NCBI GenBank assembly: GCA_037178855.1 | Contig: JASJZC010000002.1 | Coordinates: 7,390,501 to 7,454,500, forward strand | Source of the DNA: Oscheius sp. JU75 | Taxonomy: Eukaryota > Nematoda > Chromadorea > Rhabditida > Rhabditidae | Length of the DNA stretch: 64,000 nt | Direction of reading: 5' to 3' | Shown: piece by piece, positions 22,772-34,060 of the stretch | Position numbering within the stretch: the first letter of the stretch is position 1 | Layout of the letters: each line of letters begins with the position of its first letter | Notes under the pieces: model-generated | The model's input: only the letters and a program-made list of their open reading frames with translations | Told to the model about the DNA's origin: nothing | Database searches by the model: none | Made by a program: the position numbers and the translations under genes

Positions 22772-25700
22772 TTAATAGGTGCCTGAATGTGTGAAAGTGA
22801 GATAAATTACTGACAAAATGAGATAGAGGGAACCGCGTGGCGTGGGAGTAAAAACAGTCGCTGAGGTGGAGAATCGGGGTCACGAACAGAGAGCGAAATA
22901 TTTGTAGACTTTTCGGCAATGCACAGCCGGAAGAAAGGCAGTTTTGAGATACTGATGCGGAAAGATATCAATGAGCTCGCACTGGAGAAGAAAAAATTAG
23001 GGGCATGGTCGGACTCTCGGGGGTGAGACAGTGTGCTGACCGCAAAGAAATGGTCGGTAGGATCGATCGGTCGCTCGAGGTCTCTCAGCCCCCTTGACCA
23101 TACACGGAGACTGTCCGACGGAGGGGACAGCTGTGTTTTCCTTTCTCCCAAAGGCTGATACGATTGTTGGTTTCCTGTACTTCCTTTGTCTGGTTTTGTC
23201 CCTTACCTATATTTAACTTTATCATGTTTTCAAATCAAGTTTCGAGAATCAAAGACTAGATTATCTTGTGTAGTTTTGTAGTTTTTTGGCTGGTCTTCAA
23301 CTCTTTTAGAGCATCTACAAGTTTGTGAAATTCTCAGACGTATCCGAAAAACGTTTAAGCAACCTTGATAGAAAGTTTTTCAGGCTCTTTTGTTTAGGAA
23401 AATTATTTTTTTTCGATTATTGAAAAGCTGCCTAAGAACAGAAAAACCCACTGGAGGATGCTTATTGCCAAGGCCCGCGCCTAGACCCGCCGCGAAGAGT
23501 CGTCATAGTGTGAATCAGATTCTAGGCCAGAACGCCTAGGCATACTTAAGAAATGTTTTTGTAAGAGGTTAAATGAAAAGAAACGTTACCCAAACTATTC
23601 GGGACATCGAGAGCTCTTGACCCTGTGGTCCAGAGAGCTGCTCGTTGTGAATCAATACACACAACATGTCTCAAAGGGAGCCAGTCGGGATGGCTCTGCT
23701 CACCGCCCGACCCGTAGTTTATTATAGTTTATGTTTATCATGACCACAGGAGCTCAAATGGCAGCTCTTAAAGTTTGAGCTTTAAAACTTTGCTTCATTC
23801 GGAGTTTGTCTAGATAGCAGAGGGATGGAGGCAGACAGAGGACGCTCTATCTGTTGCTGCACATCTGCTGGAACAGACACTGCCCGTAAATTATGCAATG
23901 CTAGATGTCGGCCACATATCCTGGTCGTTCAGCCTTGGATTCACATTTCCTCGCATTGAAAACATTTTCTGCCACCTTCACCATGTTCCACCCGTGCCGT
24001 CTCGGCGCTCCCCGTAGATGAGGCGGTGACAATGTACTACACGTCTGCGATTTTGATCTGCTCTACAACATTGTAAATCACTAATAGCCAATGCGTTGAC
24101 CGTTTTTAGATTGCTTCTTTGACCGGTATTAGATTAAATTTTTATAAAGACGGCTGGAGTTTTCAGTCTTCGTTGGGTAGAAATTCCTACTAATATGATG
24201 AGACTTTTGTTTTCTCTCACTTTCGGTCTGGAACAAGATTGAATTTCTCAGTTTATCATACTCTTCATTCTTAAAAGTCTCCTTCAAAAAATTTAAAATT
24301 TCTACAGCCATCTCTGGTCAGATCCCTTCTTCTGCATTGTGGCCACTTCCCCCCATGGTCAGAACTGATAAGGGCGCCTGTCACTTACTTCTTATCATCT
24401 CTCGCCAACCTAAATATTAGTCCAGAAAGGTCCGAAAGGCACAGACGTCTCCGACATTGCGTAATTTAAGATCAGTTGTTAAGTAGTCTATGGGACAGCT
24501 CGTAACCTGTTTCCACTCAACCTCTCTCGTGACTTCTCCTCCTTCCTCACCCGTCTAATTAGACTCCCTTGCCGTCCGTGACCACCGACCCCCAAATCAA
24601 TGTTATCATGTCAGTAATAAGATAAGGACGTGATGGGGACACTTGCTAGTCGACACGGGAGCCATGTGACCAATTGCTAATCCTACAGCTGTAAAGTGTT
24701 TTATGACCGACCCTGACTGTTTTTCTAATCTCCGAGAACACCTATCGGTGTCACTAGACCAATATTTTTCGATCTCTCTATCGTCACTGCCGTCACATGG
24801 TTTCTTGTTTTTTAACTGTTGTGTGGTTTCTTTACCATGCCTGGTGACAATTTGCACGTGTTTTCCCGGCCCAGCGTGTGTCCTATCCATTTACCGCATC
24901 AGGATTGTGTCCTCCCACCCCGATTTGTTCTCCCTCTCTGCCATAAAACAAGACCAAAGACGTCTCTTTCTTTGACGAAAATTGGCCTCTTCTTCGTCGG
25001 GAGGCTGTCAGAGAGACAGAGGGGATGATGGATGAGGGGCCCACGTGACTTGCGAAGTCGTTTCTCTCCAAGATCTGGAGAAGATAAAAAGTGAAACAAA
25101 GACCCCCGTCCGCACCCCCCACAAATGTTCTCGCTCATTAGAAATGCAATGTTTCCGTTCCAGTCGTTTGTCGGCACCTTTACGTCCCTAGAAAACATGC
25201 GGAGCCTCTTTCGGACTGTCCAAACTGATCACTGATTGGGGGGAGGTTCTCACGCACCTCTTCAATACCGCCCACCCTTGACACTTTAGCGCCTGAAATA
25301 CGAAAGAACGTGGCCAAATCTGTCGTCTGTCTCTGTCTCTTTGTCGCTGTTCCCTTTTCTATCTCTGGTTGACTACCTTGAGACCATCTGTCTCTCATTC
25401 GAGCAATCAATTTCCAGCTCACGAAAATACCAACCTAACCCGTCTGATTTCTCTTATTCGATTAACCTCTCTCCATTGTGACCAGCAGCGTCTCTATCCA
25501 TTAGACCTCCCAAATCGTCTTCTGTCTTTTTGTGTGACCATGCGCCCGACTCCCGCGCCCATGCCCCGCGGGAGGTCACAATCTGCCTCTCTCTTTGTTT
25601 GATCTGTCCAGATTTTTCCAGCCCACCATCACAGCTGGTCAAACTTTCCCATTCTAAAGTGTTTTGAGTCCAGAGATCTCACGCGGATAAATTTGAATAG

Positions 25701-26445
25701 AGAGAGAGAGCCGGGAGGACATACGACCTGTGCTGGTCGGTTATCGGATTCCGGTCTCTCTGCCTCCCTATGTCCGATCGTTTTGCACGCGGAATAATTG
25801 AATAACCGCGCGTCTCTCTCTCTCGCACTGTGTGTCCCGTCCATTATGCCGTAAAAGAGCGGCAAATCAAGCCCCCATTCCTAACAGTCCTTCTTCTTTA
25901 CTTACTCTTTGTGGCGAGCGTCCATGCGAAAGGATTACAGAGTCAGTCATCCGTGAACAGAACAAAATTCTTCTCTTCACCCGGACAAAATGATGATGAC
26001 AGGGCTTGTAGTTGAGCTTCCGTCGGAGAAAGTCATCCCTTCGTGGATTCATTATTTAGTCAAGAGAAAAGAGCTTTACGGTTCCCTTCAACTTCCAGCG
26101 GTTCAAAAACAGTCTCCCTCCAATTTTGTATGTATAGTCTTGGTACAGAATCTAAAGTGGTATGGTAACTTTCAAAGTTTTAGTGTGGAAATATTGGGCC
26201 AATATTGTAACTGCGGTCTCGGCGTGTTGGTCTTGCGAAGATCTCAAAAAAGTTTTGTATGCTCTCTCCCTGACCCACTCGAACAGTTCCTTCCTCTGTT
26301 TTTCGGTCGGAGCTGCTCTCGTGTTCGATCGACCCACCCTTGTCTCTTTCTCTCTCTCTCTCTCTCAACGTGACCTCCCTGTCTTACTTAATAATCAAGT
26401 AATATTCAGCAGAGGGGCGTGTCCTCTCCTCCCCTTACGGCAGGC
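22772..26445. other. Long non-coding interval upstream of the TRIM-NHL gene
   Basis: 3.7 kb without a convincing gene; the longest frames (22807-23151, 24899-25198) show no domain. The 24000-26000 part is C/T-rich and holds several GATA-type sites (see 24365-24630), consistent with a regulatory region between divergently transcribed genes (SLC12A9-like minus, TRIM-NHL plus). A CT microsatellite sits at 26341-26367. Confidence 0.45.
24365..24630. promoter_or_regulatory. Cluster of GATA-factor sites
   Basis: ACTGATAAG near 24366, CTTATCA near 24393, TTATCA near 24603 and AGATAAG near 24621 occur within 270 bp. ACTGATAAG is the extended site bound by intestinal GATA factors in C. elegans. No conservation data, so binding is inferred only. 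Confidence 0.3.
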
Positions 26446-28160
26446 ATGTCCGTCGTGACTGCTACACGACCCACAACGTCGACACTTGTCGAAACCGTCA
26501 ACATCAACTTGGACGAGTTCAGCGAGTCCTTTCTAACCTGCTCAACATGTCTACTACTCTATGATCAGGTACTTTTTGAAGTTCTTCTTTGGCGCTCAAG
26601 CGCGGTATTAGCCTCAACGTTTTCGGGGTTAAGAATTTTGTGATGTTCTACAAAGTTGTAGCAAGCGCCACAACTTTGTAGAACATCGCAGAATTGAATA
26701 ATCACGTCTTGAGCCTCAAAATGGCCGAACAAGTAGAGCCTATGGTATGGCGTGCGCACCTCCGGAAATTTTACACCATGTTTTTAGTCGAAGACGTATT
26801 TTTTTGACTTTGCGATGAACCCGTTGATAAAAAGATCTAGGGCTACAAGTTTGCAGAACATAGCGAGACTTCAAAAACACTTCTTCAACCAGAAAATGAC
26901 GATACAAAAGGCGCCCCAGACGACACTTACCACGTCTACGCCCTATATCGATGTACATGGCCAAGTGGCTATATAAGAATATTCTAGCGGTTAATTAAAG
27001 ATCTTAAATCTCAAAAATCCCATCTGTATTCGGCTAGTTTCTTTCTTTGCGAAACCGATATATCCAGTGGTTGCTTAGCAACCCACCCTAAACGGAGCCG
27101 ATAGCAGGAGAGCCAAAGACAGAAAACTTTAGAAAGTAGTCTCTATTTCTCATTCCCACCTCGTATACTTTCTGAGGACTCTAGCCAAGCCGCTAGCAAG
27201 ATTAATCATAACGCTGTCGCCTGGCAGTTTGCGCCCGTAATAGAAGTCTCCGTAGGGCTCAATCAATGTCCCCTACAAGTGGCCGCTAATTACGGAAATG
27301 CTAATCTACTGCGAGCTCTCGCTCTCACACCGGGATGGGGGAACTGGCAGCTGGGAGGGCAGTCATTGAGACCCCCTGTGTCAACATTGCCATCCAGGCA
27401 TGGGTCCTATCTCTCTCTCTCTGCCTCTCGTACACCTAATATCATGTACAAGTGTTAATCGTTTTCAGGACGAGCGGAAGGCTAAGCTGCTCCCGTGCTC
27501 ACACTCTGTTTGCCTCTCCTGCCTACAACAAATAGCCGCCCTTCCACAGGTTCGTCCCAATTTTACCACATTTCTCTTTATGCGGAATTGGGGGACTGTT
27601 TGTCTGGTATGGAAATAGAAGAGACAGAGAGACAGAGAACCTTGGACCAATTGAAATGGCCCGCTGAAATCGAACAAGATTTTTGTTTATAGTTGTCACA
27701 GCTGCGACGGTCCAGTATTGACAGATACGCTTGCGCTGTGTGTGGCGCGAAATACCACCTGTCCCCCACTATGAAAGCGACCTGACAGAGCAAACTTTTT
27801 CCAGTCGAATGTCGGCAGTCTCAAATGTCCAATGTGTCGCGAGGAGGCTAACCTGCCTACGGGAGGAGTAAACTCATTACCGGCGGCTTTTCTCATTAAC
27901 CAGCTGCTGGACGTGATGCAAAAGCAGAGAAAGGATGTCGTCCCGTCCTGTACTGAGCATCCTTCCGACCAGTTGCTCTACTGTGAGACCTGCGATCTCG
28001 TCTTCTGTCCGAGATGCACCAGCACTCAAGTCAAGTGAGTCATTCTGAAGTAAAAAATGATAACGAGAGGTTTCAGCAAGAAATGCAATCAACATACAGT
28101 CATTCCCTTCGCTATTGCTCTCAAAAGAATGTCAGAAATCGTCGTTCATCGGGCAAAGGT

Positions 28161-28240
<80 letters not shown>

Positions 28241-30962
28241 GAGACGAACGACAGTGACAATGACTTACCTCCTCATTTCCAGGGTCGTCTACGAGCCCTA
28301 GACCAGGCTAAAGGATCCGTCCTGGACGAGATAGCGCAGCTGGACAAAAACGTGGACAAAATCGTCGACCAGATCAACTCAGCCCTGCAGGTCCGCCTGT
28401 TGTGACAGTTTATCGATTCCGCCTCTCTCCCACCGTCAACTTTTTTCCCTGACTCATCCCGCTGTTCGCCTTTCCAAATAGCCACATTTTCGGGCAGCTA
28501 TTCCAGTTGTTTTTGACTAGGAAATGAGCGTAAACAGCGCGTGTTTCCCCCCTCCACGACTTTTAGCGACCTCTCGTGCCGCCCAACAGTCCCTATCGAT
28601 CAATTCTAGCCTCTTCAACCCAATCTTTATGACCCTCCCATGTTTAGGAAGTCTCGAATCTCGTGGAAAATCGGCGTCGTGAACTGATCGAAGGCGTACG
28701 GCAGAGACGAGACGAGAAGCGCAAAGTTCTAAAGGACCAGATTGAAGTCATCTCGGACGAGAAGAAGAAACTTGAAAAGGTAGGTCATTTTTTGGATTGT
28801 CAGTTTATTGATTGTCCCTTAGGAACTGGCCAAATGTCAAATGGATGTGCGCTCTATGCCAAGAAATTTGAAGTCACTTGAGGGCAGTCTGGATACGAAT
28901 ATTGCCCAGCCCAGGGAGAATGCATTCCTGAGATTGAATACTGGAACGAGCGAACTGGTTCAAGGTGAGGGAGAGACATAGAGACAGAGCTAGAGAGACA
29001 GAAAAACGGAGAGACAGAGACAGAGTAACAGAGAGACAGTGAATCCTAGAGATCGAAGGACAGGGAGATAGATAACCCTCTACTTTTAGCCGTCCAAAAG
29101 AACCTGGACAGTTTCGGAACTGTCTACGCGTCGACTACCTTCCCATCTGCCTCTGTCATTGAGCCAACGGACACCTCTGAAACTCATACCGAGTCCAGGT
29201 TCCTGGTCAGAACTTTTGACCTGAATGGAAAACAGAGGACGACCGGAGGAGATCCGCTAGATGTCAAGCTGGAATCAAATACTGGTATCGATTGTGGAGT
29301 GATAGTCCATGATCTCAATGACGGAACCTACGAGCTGATCTTCAGGTAAGATTTCCCATAATGTGACTTATCCTTTCTAATTCAGAGCCCCTCTTCCGGG
29401 TACATATACCATCTCTGTAGATATATTTGGTCGACCTTTGAAGAACAGTCCCTACAAGGTGACCGTCTCGTCCCATCATGTCCCTCGTTGGCAACTGGGT
29501 GTTCAATTGAAGATGCCAACCAAGGTGGCCATCGACGAGGACAAGTTCTATGTTCTAGACACGGGAAATGATCGAAGTGAGTCCCATTTTCACTGTTTCC
29601 GTCTCTCTGTTTTTTTGTCTCTCTGGCATCCAATCGAATATGAAACTAATCACCTCATTTTATATGTTGTTGTCAAATTTTTCTGAGTTTCAAACTCAAG
29701 CAAGGACAATTAAAAGTCACGGTAGCTACGGTAAACTAGTTTTGAGTGTTCCGGATCAGTCATGTCTCTCTGTTTCCCTGTCTCAATGTCTTTCTGTCAC
29801 TCTACAAAATAATCTCTTTCCAGTCCGGGTAGTCAAGGCCTCTGGAGAAGTCGTCTCCGACATCAAGAGTCCCTGTCTCCATGGTACAGCAGTCGGTATG
29901 GCTCTCCTTCCCAAGAACGAGATTGCCGTCCTCAACTGGCGGACCAAGACCATCACTAAAATTGACCACTCTGGCAAAGAGTTACAGGTACTGTCGCCTT
30001 GTCTCTATTTCATTCTGTCCTGTTCAGGTAGTCACCTTCTCCGAGCTTAGTCGTCCAACTGATATGGCTTTGGACAGACGAGGACGCTTTCTCATAGCAG
30101 ACACTGACAAGATTTTCGTCTTCGATCCGAACCTCGTTCCTCTGTTTTCTTTCAAGACAAAAGATGCCAAGATTACGGCTGTCAATGCCGGAAGAGACGA
30201 TGATATTTTGGTCGGCACGGCTTCTGGACTCATGCTTTTCGACGGGGCTGGTCGCTACCAAAGGGACATCGACTTGGTGCCAAGCGGAACTCCGGGAAAG
30301 ATTGCTGCGCTTTCTTGTGCCGTCTGTCCCGATACTGGTCATATCATCTCGGGAATACAGAAGAATGGCAATCGACACATGTTGGCTGTAAGTTAAGCAC
30401 AATCAACTTTTGCTTTACGCATTGAGGCAAAACTTTTTCGGTGTTTTCTATGTCATTCAGTCACTTTCACGTTTTTTTTTAACTGTCTTTCCTGATTTCA
30501 GTAAGTTCAAATTGCCAGCAACCAACCTTTTAAAGCAAAAACACATTGAAAACGTAGAAAAACGTATACTGTCACGCAAATTTGCGTACGAAGTAGAAAA
30601 CTTGTCTCACAGACTTATCTCAACATTACCTTCTAAACAATTTTCATCGCGTTTTGACGGCGGAAACATGTTCCCAAGAGCTTTGAAATACGCTAAATCG
30701 ATTAAAAAATGTTTACAAAACGTAAAAAAAAAAAGACTCGACAAGCAAAAATGAACAAGATTTTCATAAAAACCTGCCTAAAGTCCAAAAACAAGTACTT
30801 CAGATCTCCAACTACAAGGGCGGCTTCGAATTCCACATGGATTCCAAAGGCTCTGCCTTAAAATGGCCCTCCGGAATCTTCATTGGCTCCGGCGCCCGTC
30901 GTGGCCAGTGTTTCGTTGTCGACTGCACCAGTGACAGCGTCAAAATGTTCCGATACAAGTAA
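26446..30962 (+). CDS. TRIM-NHL protein (RING, B-box, coiled coil, filamin, NHL)
   Basis: About twelve exons. RING finger split over the first exons (FLTCSTCLLLYDQ / LLPCSHSVCLSCLQQI / LKCPMCREEA), B-box zinc finger (PSCTEHPSDQLLYCETCDLV and NKKCNQHTVIPF), coiled coil (28284-28964; KGSVLDEIAQLDKNVDKIVD, RRDEKRKVLKDQIEVISDEK), a filamin-type immunoglobulin domain (about 29089-29470; RTFDLNGKQRTTGGDPLDV, FGRPLKNSPYKVTV) and NHL beta-propeller blades to the stop at 30960-30962 (KMPTKVAIDEDKFYVLDTGN, RPTDMALDRRGRFLIADTDK, CFVVDCTSDSVKMFRYK). This is the TRIM2/TRIM3/LIN-41/NHL-1 layout: E3 ubiquitin ligases or RNA-binding regulators. One B-box plus the filamin repeat resembles TRIM2/3 most. ATG 26446 is taken; an in-frame ATG at 26419 would add nine residues. 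Several introns are CTGTCTCT/AGAGACAG-rich. Confidence 0.9.
26575..26725. repeat. Hairpin element copy 1 (TRIM-NHL intron 1)
   Basis: Perfect 17-base arms 26642-26658 and 26671-26687 (GATGTTCTACAAAGTTG and complement) around a 12-base loop; the arms extend outward with mismatches (GAATTTTGT against CAATTCTGC). Confidence 0.8.
26785..26890. repeat. Hairpin element copy 2 (TRIM-NHL intron 1)
   Basis: Imperfect inverted repeat, left end AGTCGAAGACGTATTTTTTT, right end AAAAACACTTCTTCAACC, with the half-site CTACAAGTTTGCAGAACAT near the centre. Lies about 60 bp from copy 1. Confidence 0.6.
28158..28244. repeat. AG-rich microsatellite in a TRIM-NHL intron
   Basis: GAGAGAGA and GAGAAAGA runs fill most of the intron that begins GTGAGAGAGA. 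The intron then ends with ACAGTGACAATGACTTACC before its acceptor TTTCCAG. Confidence 0.9.
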
Positions 30963-31229
30963 AAAAAACTAGGCAAAACGACCTCACTATTATGCTATAT
31001 TCTTTCACCTCCCCCACCCTCAGCGAAAATCCGGGTTCCCTTGTAATTTTTCCCTTCCCTGTCGTTAGAATCCCCGTGACGAGACGGTATGTGAAAATAA
31101 AAATGTGTATTATATGTGACTACATTGTAAAAACCGGTTTAAAAATGGAAGGGGGACTGTAAAATATGCTGGTACACGTTGTTATGCATCAAGAAAAACT
31201 GAGATACAAGGAGGAAAAAAAAGAGGAGA

Positions 31230-32574
31230 CTAGAGCTCGGATTTACCGCCGGTGGCACGACTCTTGTAGTGGTTGAAGATCTTCATTGCTGACATCACCA
31301 CGTTGTTGTAGGCCGACTGTCCATAGGCCATGACAAGATTCGCGAAGTTGGCCGGCTCGCCACGGGTCAGGGCTCCAGTCGCTGCTGGCAGAGCGGAGAA
31401 AGGGATGATACCACGGCCGTAGCAGGCCATGTAGGTCTCGTCGGAGAAGGAGTAGATCTGTGACTCGAATTGGCCGTGACGGAAGTTGTCGCCTGGAAGA
31501 GGACATATATTCTGAGCTATTAGAGTACTGTGATCCTGCCTGTCGAAAATCTCAAACTGAAGGGAGATGAAAGGAAACAGACGTTGATAAAAGTAAGTTT
31601 GGCATTGACGAAGTTGATCAAGATGAGTTTGTCAGGTGAAAGGCTGAAGAGTTGGGCGTGACAGGTTGATACGGAAAAAATGACCAGGAAAGATTGACAG
31701 AGCAGGCAAATGAGTAGAAAAACAAAAGAGATTAACAGCGTAAAATGCCGGACAAGGTGTTCGACCAACGTGACAGGGACAAGATGAAGCCGACAGGACG
31801 GTAGAAGATGACTTCGACACGTCACACCAGTAGAACGAATAGGATTTCTCGAACTGACTCTCGAACTGTTGACAGGAGCAGGGAAAAGCCTGATAGGGAG
31901 AGCATAATGATTGGCAGGGCTAGGACAAGATTCGAGCTGACATAGCAAGTTAGGAGAGCGAAGTGGACAACTTGTCAGGACGCCGGTCAGGACCAAATAG
32001 TACGTAACAGACATGGGTAATGTCACATCGTGAACAGATTGGCACTGTCGACAAGTTATGGCGACAGCTCTAGAATGAAAAGGAGCCTCGAAAACGCACC
32101 GGATTTGAAGGTTTCCTTCTTTCCGAAGCTGATAGAATCTGTGAATCGCGTAACAGTGCCGGTCAGGACGGTGCAGGAAGAGTTGCTCCAGTGCATGCCG
32201 ACACGTCCGTTGCTGGCCAGCGGGGTTCCAATAACAGCCAGGTACTCGGTCAGAGAGGCATGAAGGAAGAGAGCCCTCAGGTCGTGTCCGCCGAGCGTTA
32301 GAGCCGTCCAAGGAGCGTCGTGGGCGATGGCGGGTCCATAGCTACGTCGCAAGTCATTTGACAGCGATCCTACGGCCGACTGCAGGGGTCCTCCTGGAAA
32401 GAAATTGAGGTAAAAATTGATAGAAAAGGGCATACCTATTGCTTTGGCAGCGATATTCTTGAACTCCTTCGGCGAAATCGTGTAAGACTTCGATTTGAGT
32501 CCCCACTGAATGGCGCTATAGATGATATAGATAATAACTACATTCCTCATCAGCTTGGAGAGAATGAACGCCAT
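31230..32574 (-). CDS. Sigma-1 receptor / ERG2 family protein
   Basis: Exons 32436-32574, 32100-32393 and 31230-31492 join in phase to about 231 residues, close to the 223 of human SIGMAR1. An N-terminal membrane segment (MRNVVIIYIIYSAIQWGL) is followed by the conserved ERG2/sigma-1 fold: GGPLQSAVGSLSNDLRRSYG, LTEYLAVIGTPLASNGRVGM, HWSNSSCTVLTGTVTRF and, near the end, MACYGRGIIPFSALPAATGA, matching the YGRGVIPS region that lines the ligand pocket in the mammalian receptor. The ER ligand-operated chaperone function is inferred from the family. Nematodes do not make sterols de novo, so a sigma-1 role is likelier than C-8 sterol isomerase. The first intron is about 40 bp, the second about 600 bp and itself open on the minus strand, which is incidental. 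Confidence 0.88.
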
Positions 32575-34060
32575 TTTCTGGAAGCAGAAACGTTAATTAA
32601 GGTTTGGAAAAGCGGAAGAGAAGCGAGCAATGACAAGAAATCTGGCGAATATGAACAAAGTCACAAGGCTTTCGTGACATTCCAACAAAACGTGGTCAGG
32701 CTTCTTCTTTTGACAGCAGCGGTAGCTGTTTGACTAGTATTGTCTGGTTTGGCCTGGAAAAACAAGCGTGGTAGAGCGAAAGAAGGCAAAATCATTGGAA
32801 AATTAGAATTCGTCCGATATTTCTTCCAAAAAAATGTTTTCCTAGCTTATGTAATCCCCAGCACATGTTGGTCGACTCAACTTGCAAGGCTATACATGAA
32901 AAATGGAATATAAAAGGTTAATGCGGACAAAAAGCAAGTATTAGAGCCTTTGGCAGGGAAAACCTTGTCCTAATAGGCTTACTTGATTTCCAACAGGTCT
33001 GTCAGCTTCGAACTGCAAGGCTGGACGACGAAAACGATAGGAAAGAGCAAATGTAAACAAAACTACACGGTGTAACTGGTTTCTCAGAATTTTCTCAACG
33101 AAAATTTAGTCTCCGACAGCTTATTTTGTCTCCAACACACGTTATTCGTCTCCTACTACCTAATTCTAGAAGAATAACGAAACGTAACGAGAAGGAGGGC
33201 AACATACGGGAAGACGAGAGCAAATTTGGGCCAAGGTCTGCCGTTCCTGAAGGTCAAATTCGTGCCACTTTTGAATTTTTGTAGGTTTAGGTGGATCCCG
33301 CCACGACCTTGCGGATTCTGCAAAAATCCGCGCAGCTAACGACATTCGAATCTTCGAGAATCGACTTATCGCATTAGTTTATTACCTTTATCTTGCTGTT
33401 TTAGTCGCATTTCCGGATTAGCTTCATGGCCAGATGGATGGTTTCGCTCTTTCATATCCCTTCATAGCCGTTCCTATGTGTTTGGCAGCGATTTTCAGTG
33501 TTTTAGAGACGTAGACAAGACTAAACTATGTGAAAAACGCTTCGAGCATATCCTAGAATACCTTCAGTCTTCTCTTTCTGGATGCTTGAGATGTTTTCGG
33601 GGTGACCGACCTTGCGAAAGATCTAGAAAGCCACAGAAACTTCCCGATCTGTTGTGAATTGCTCACTCTTGCTTGCCTTTCTTATCACTATATGGCTTCA
33701 ATAGTCTCCATTCGCCAGTCTCCATTCGAACTTTGCTTTCTCTTCCGTTGTAACGCGAGTTCGGCTCTAAATGCTCTCTTTCTTAGTACTAAAGCCTTCT
33801 ATTTTCTTTATTTGGTCGTGAGGCATCTCTGATGGGTCAAGCACGAAAAAATTCGAGTATTTCCCTTGAAGATTGAGCAAATCGTCGAATTTTTGCGACT
33901 AGTCTTTTTTTATGCTCTTATTTGACCACTCTTCTGAGCAAGACTATGCTTCGAGGTCGAAACGGTCAGCGCTCTTACAAATGTACATGATTCACTGCTG
34001 CGAATCTCATTGTTTAGTGTTTTTTTGCTCCTTTTGTGCATTAAAAATCACATTCCAGCG
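32575..34060. other. Intergenic region between sigma-1 receptor and CDC37 genes
   Basis: About 1.5 kb between divergent genes. It contains no recognisable coding segment and presumably holds both promoters. An acceptor-like ATTCCAG sits two bases before the CDC37 ATG. Confidence 0.4.

Noticed and set aside
28014..28301. Arg/Glu repeat open frame
   Set aside because: Runs through the AG microsatellite in an intron of the TRIM-NHL gene.
31520..32311. Minus-strand open frame of 263 codons
   Set aside because: It covers the second intron and part of exon 2 of the sigma-1 receptor gene in a different frame; no domain, and the exon frame is the conserved one.
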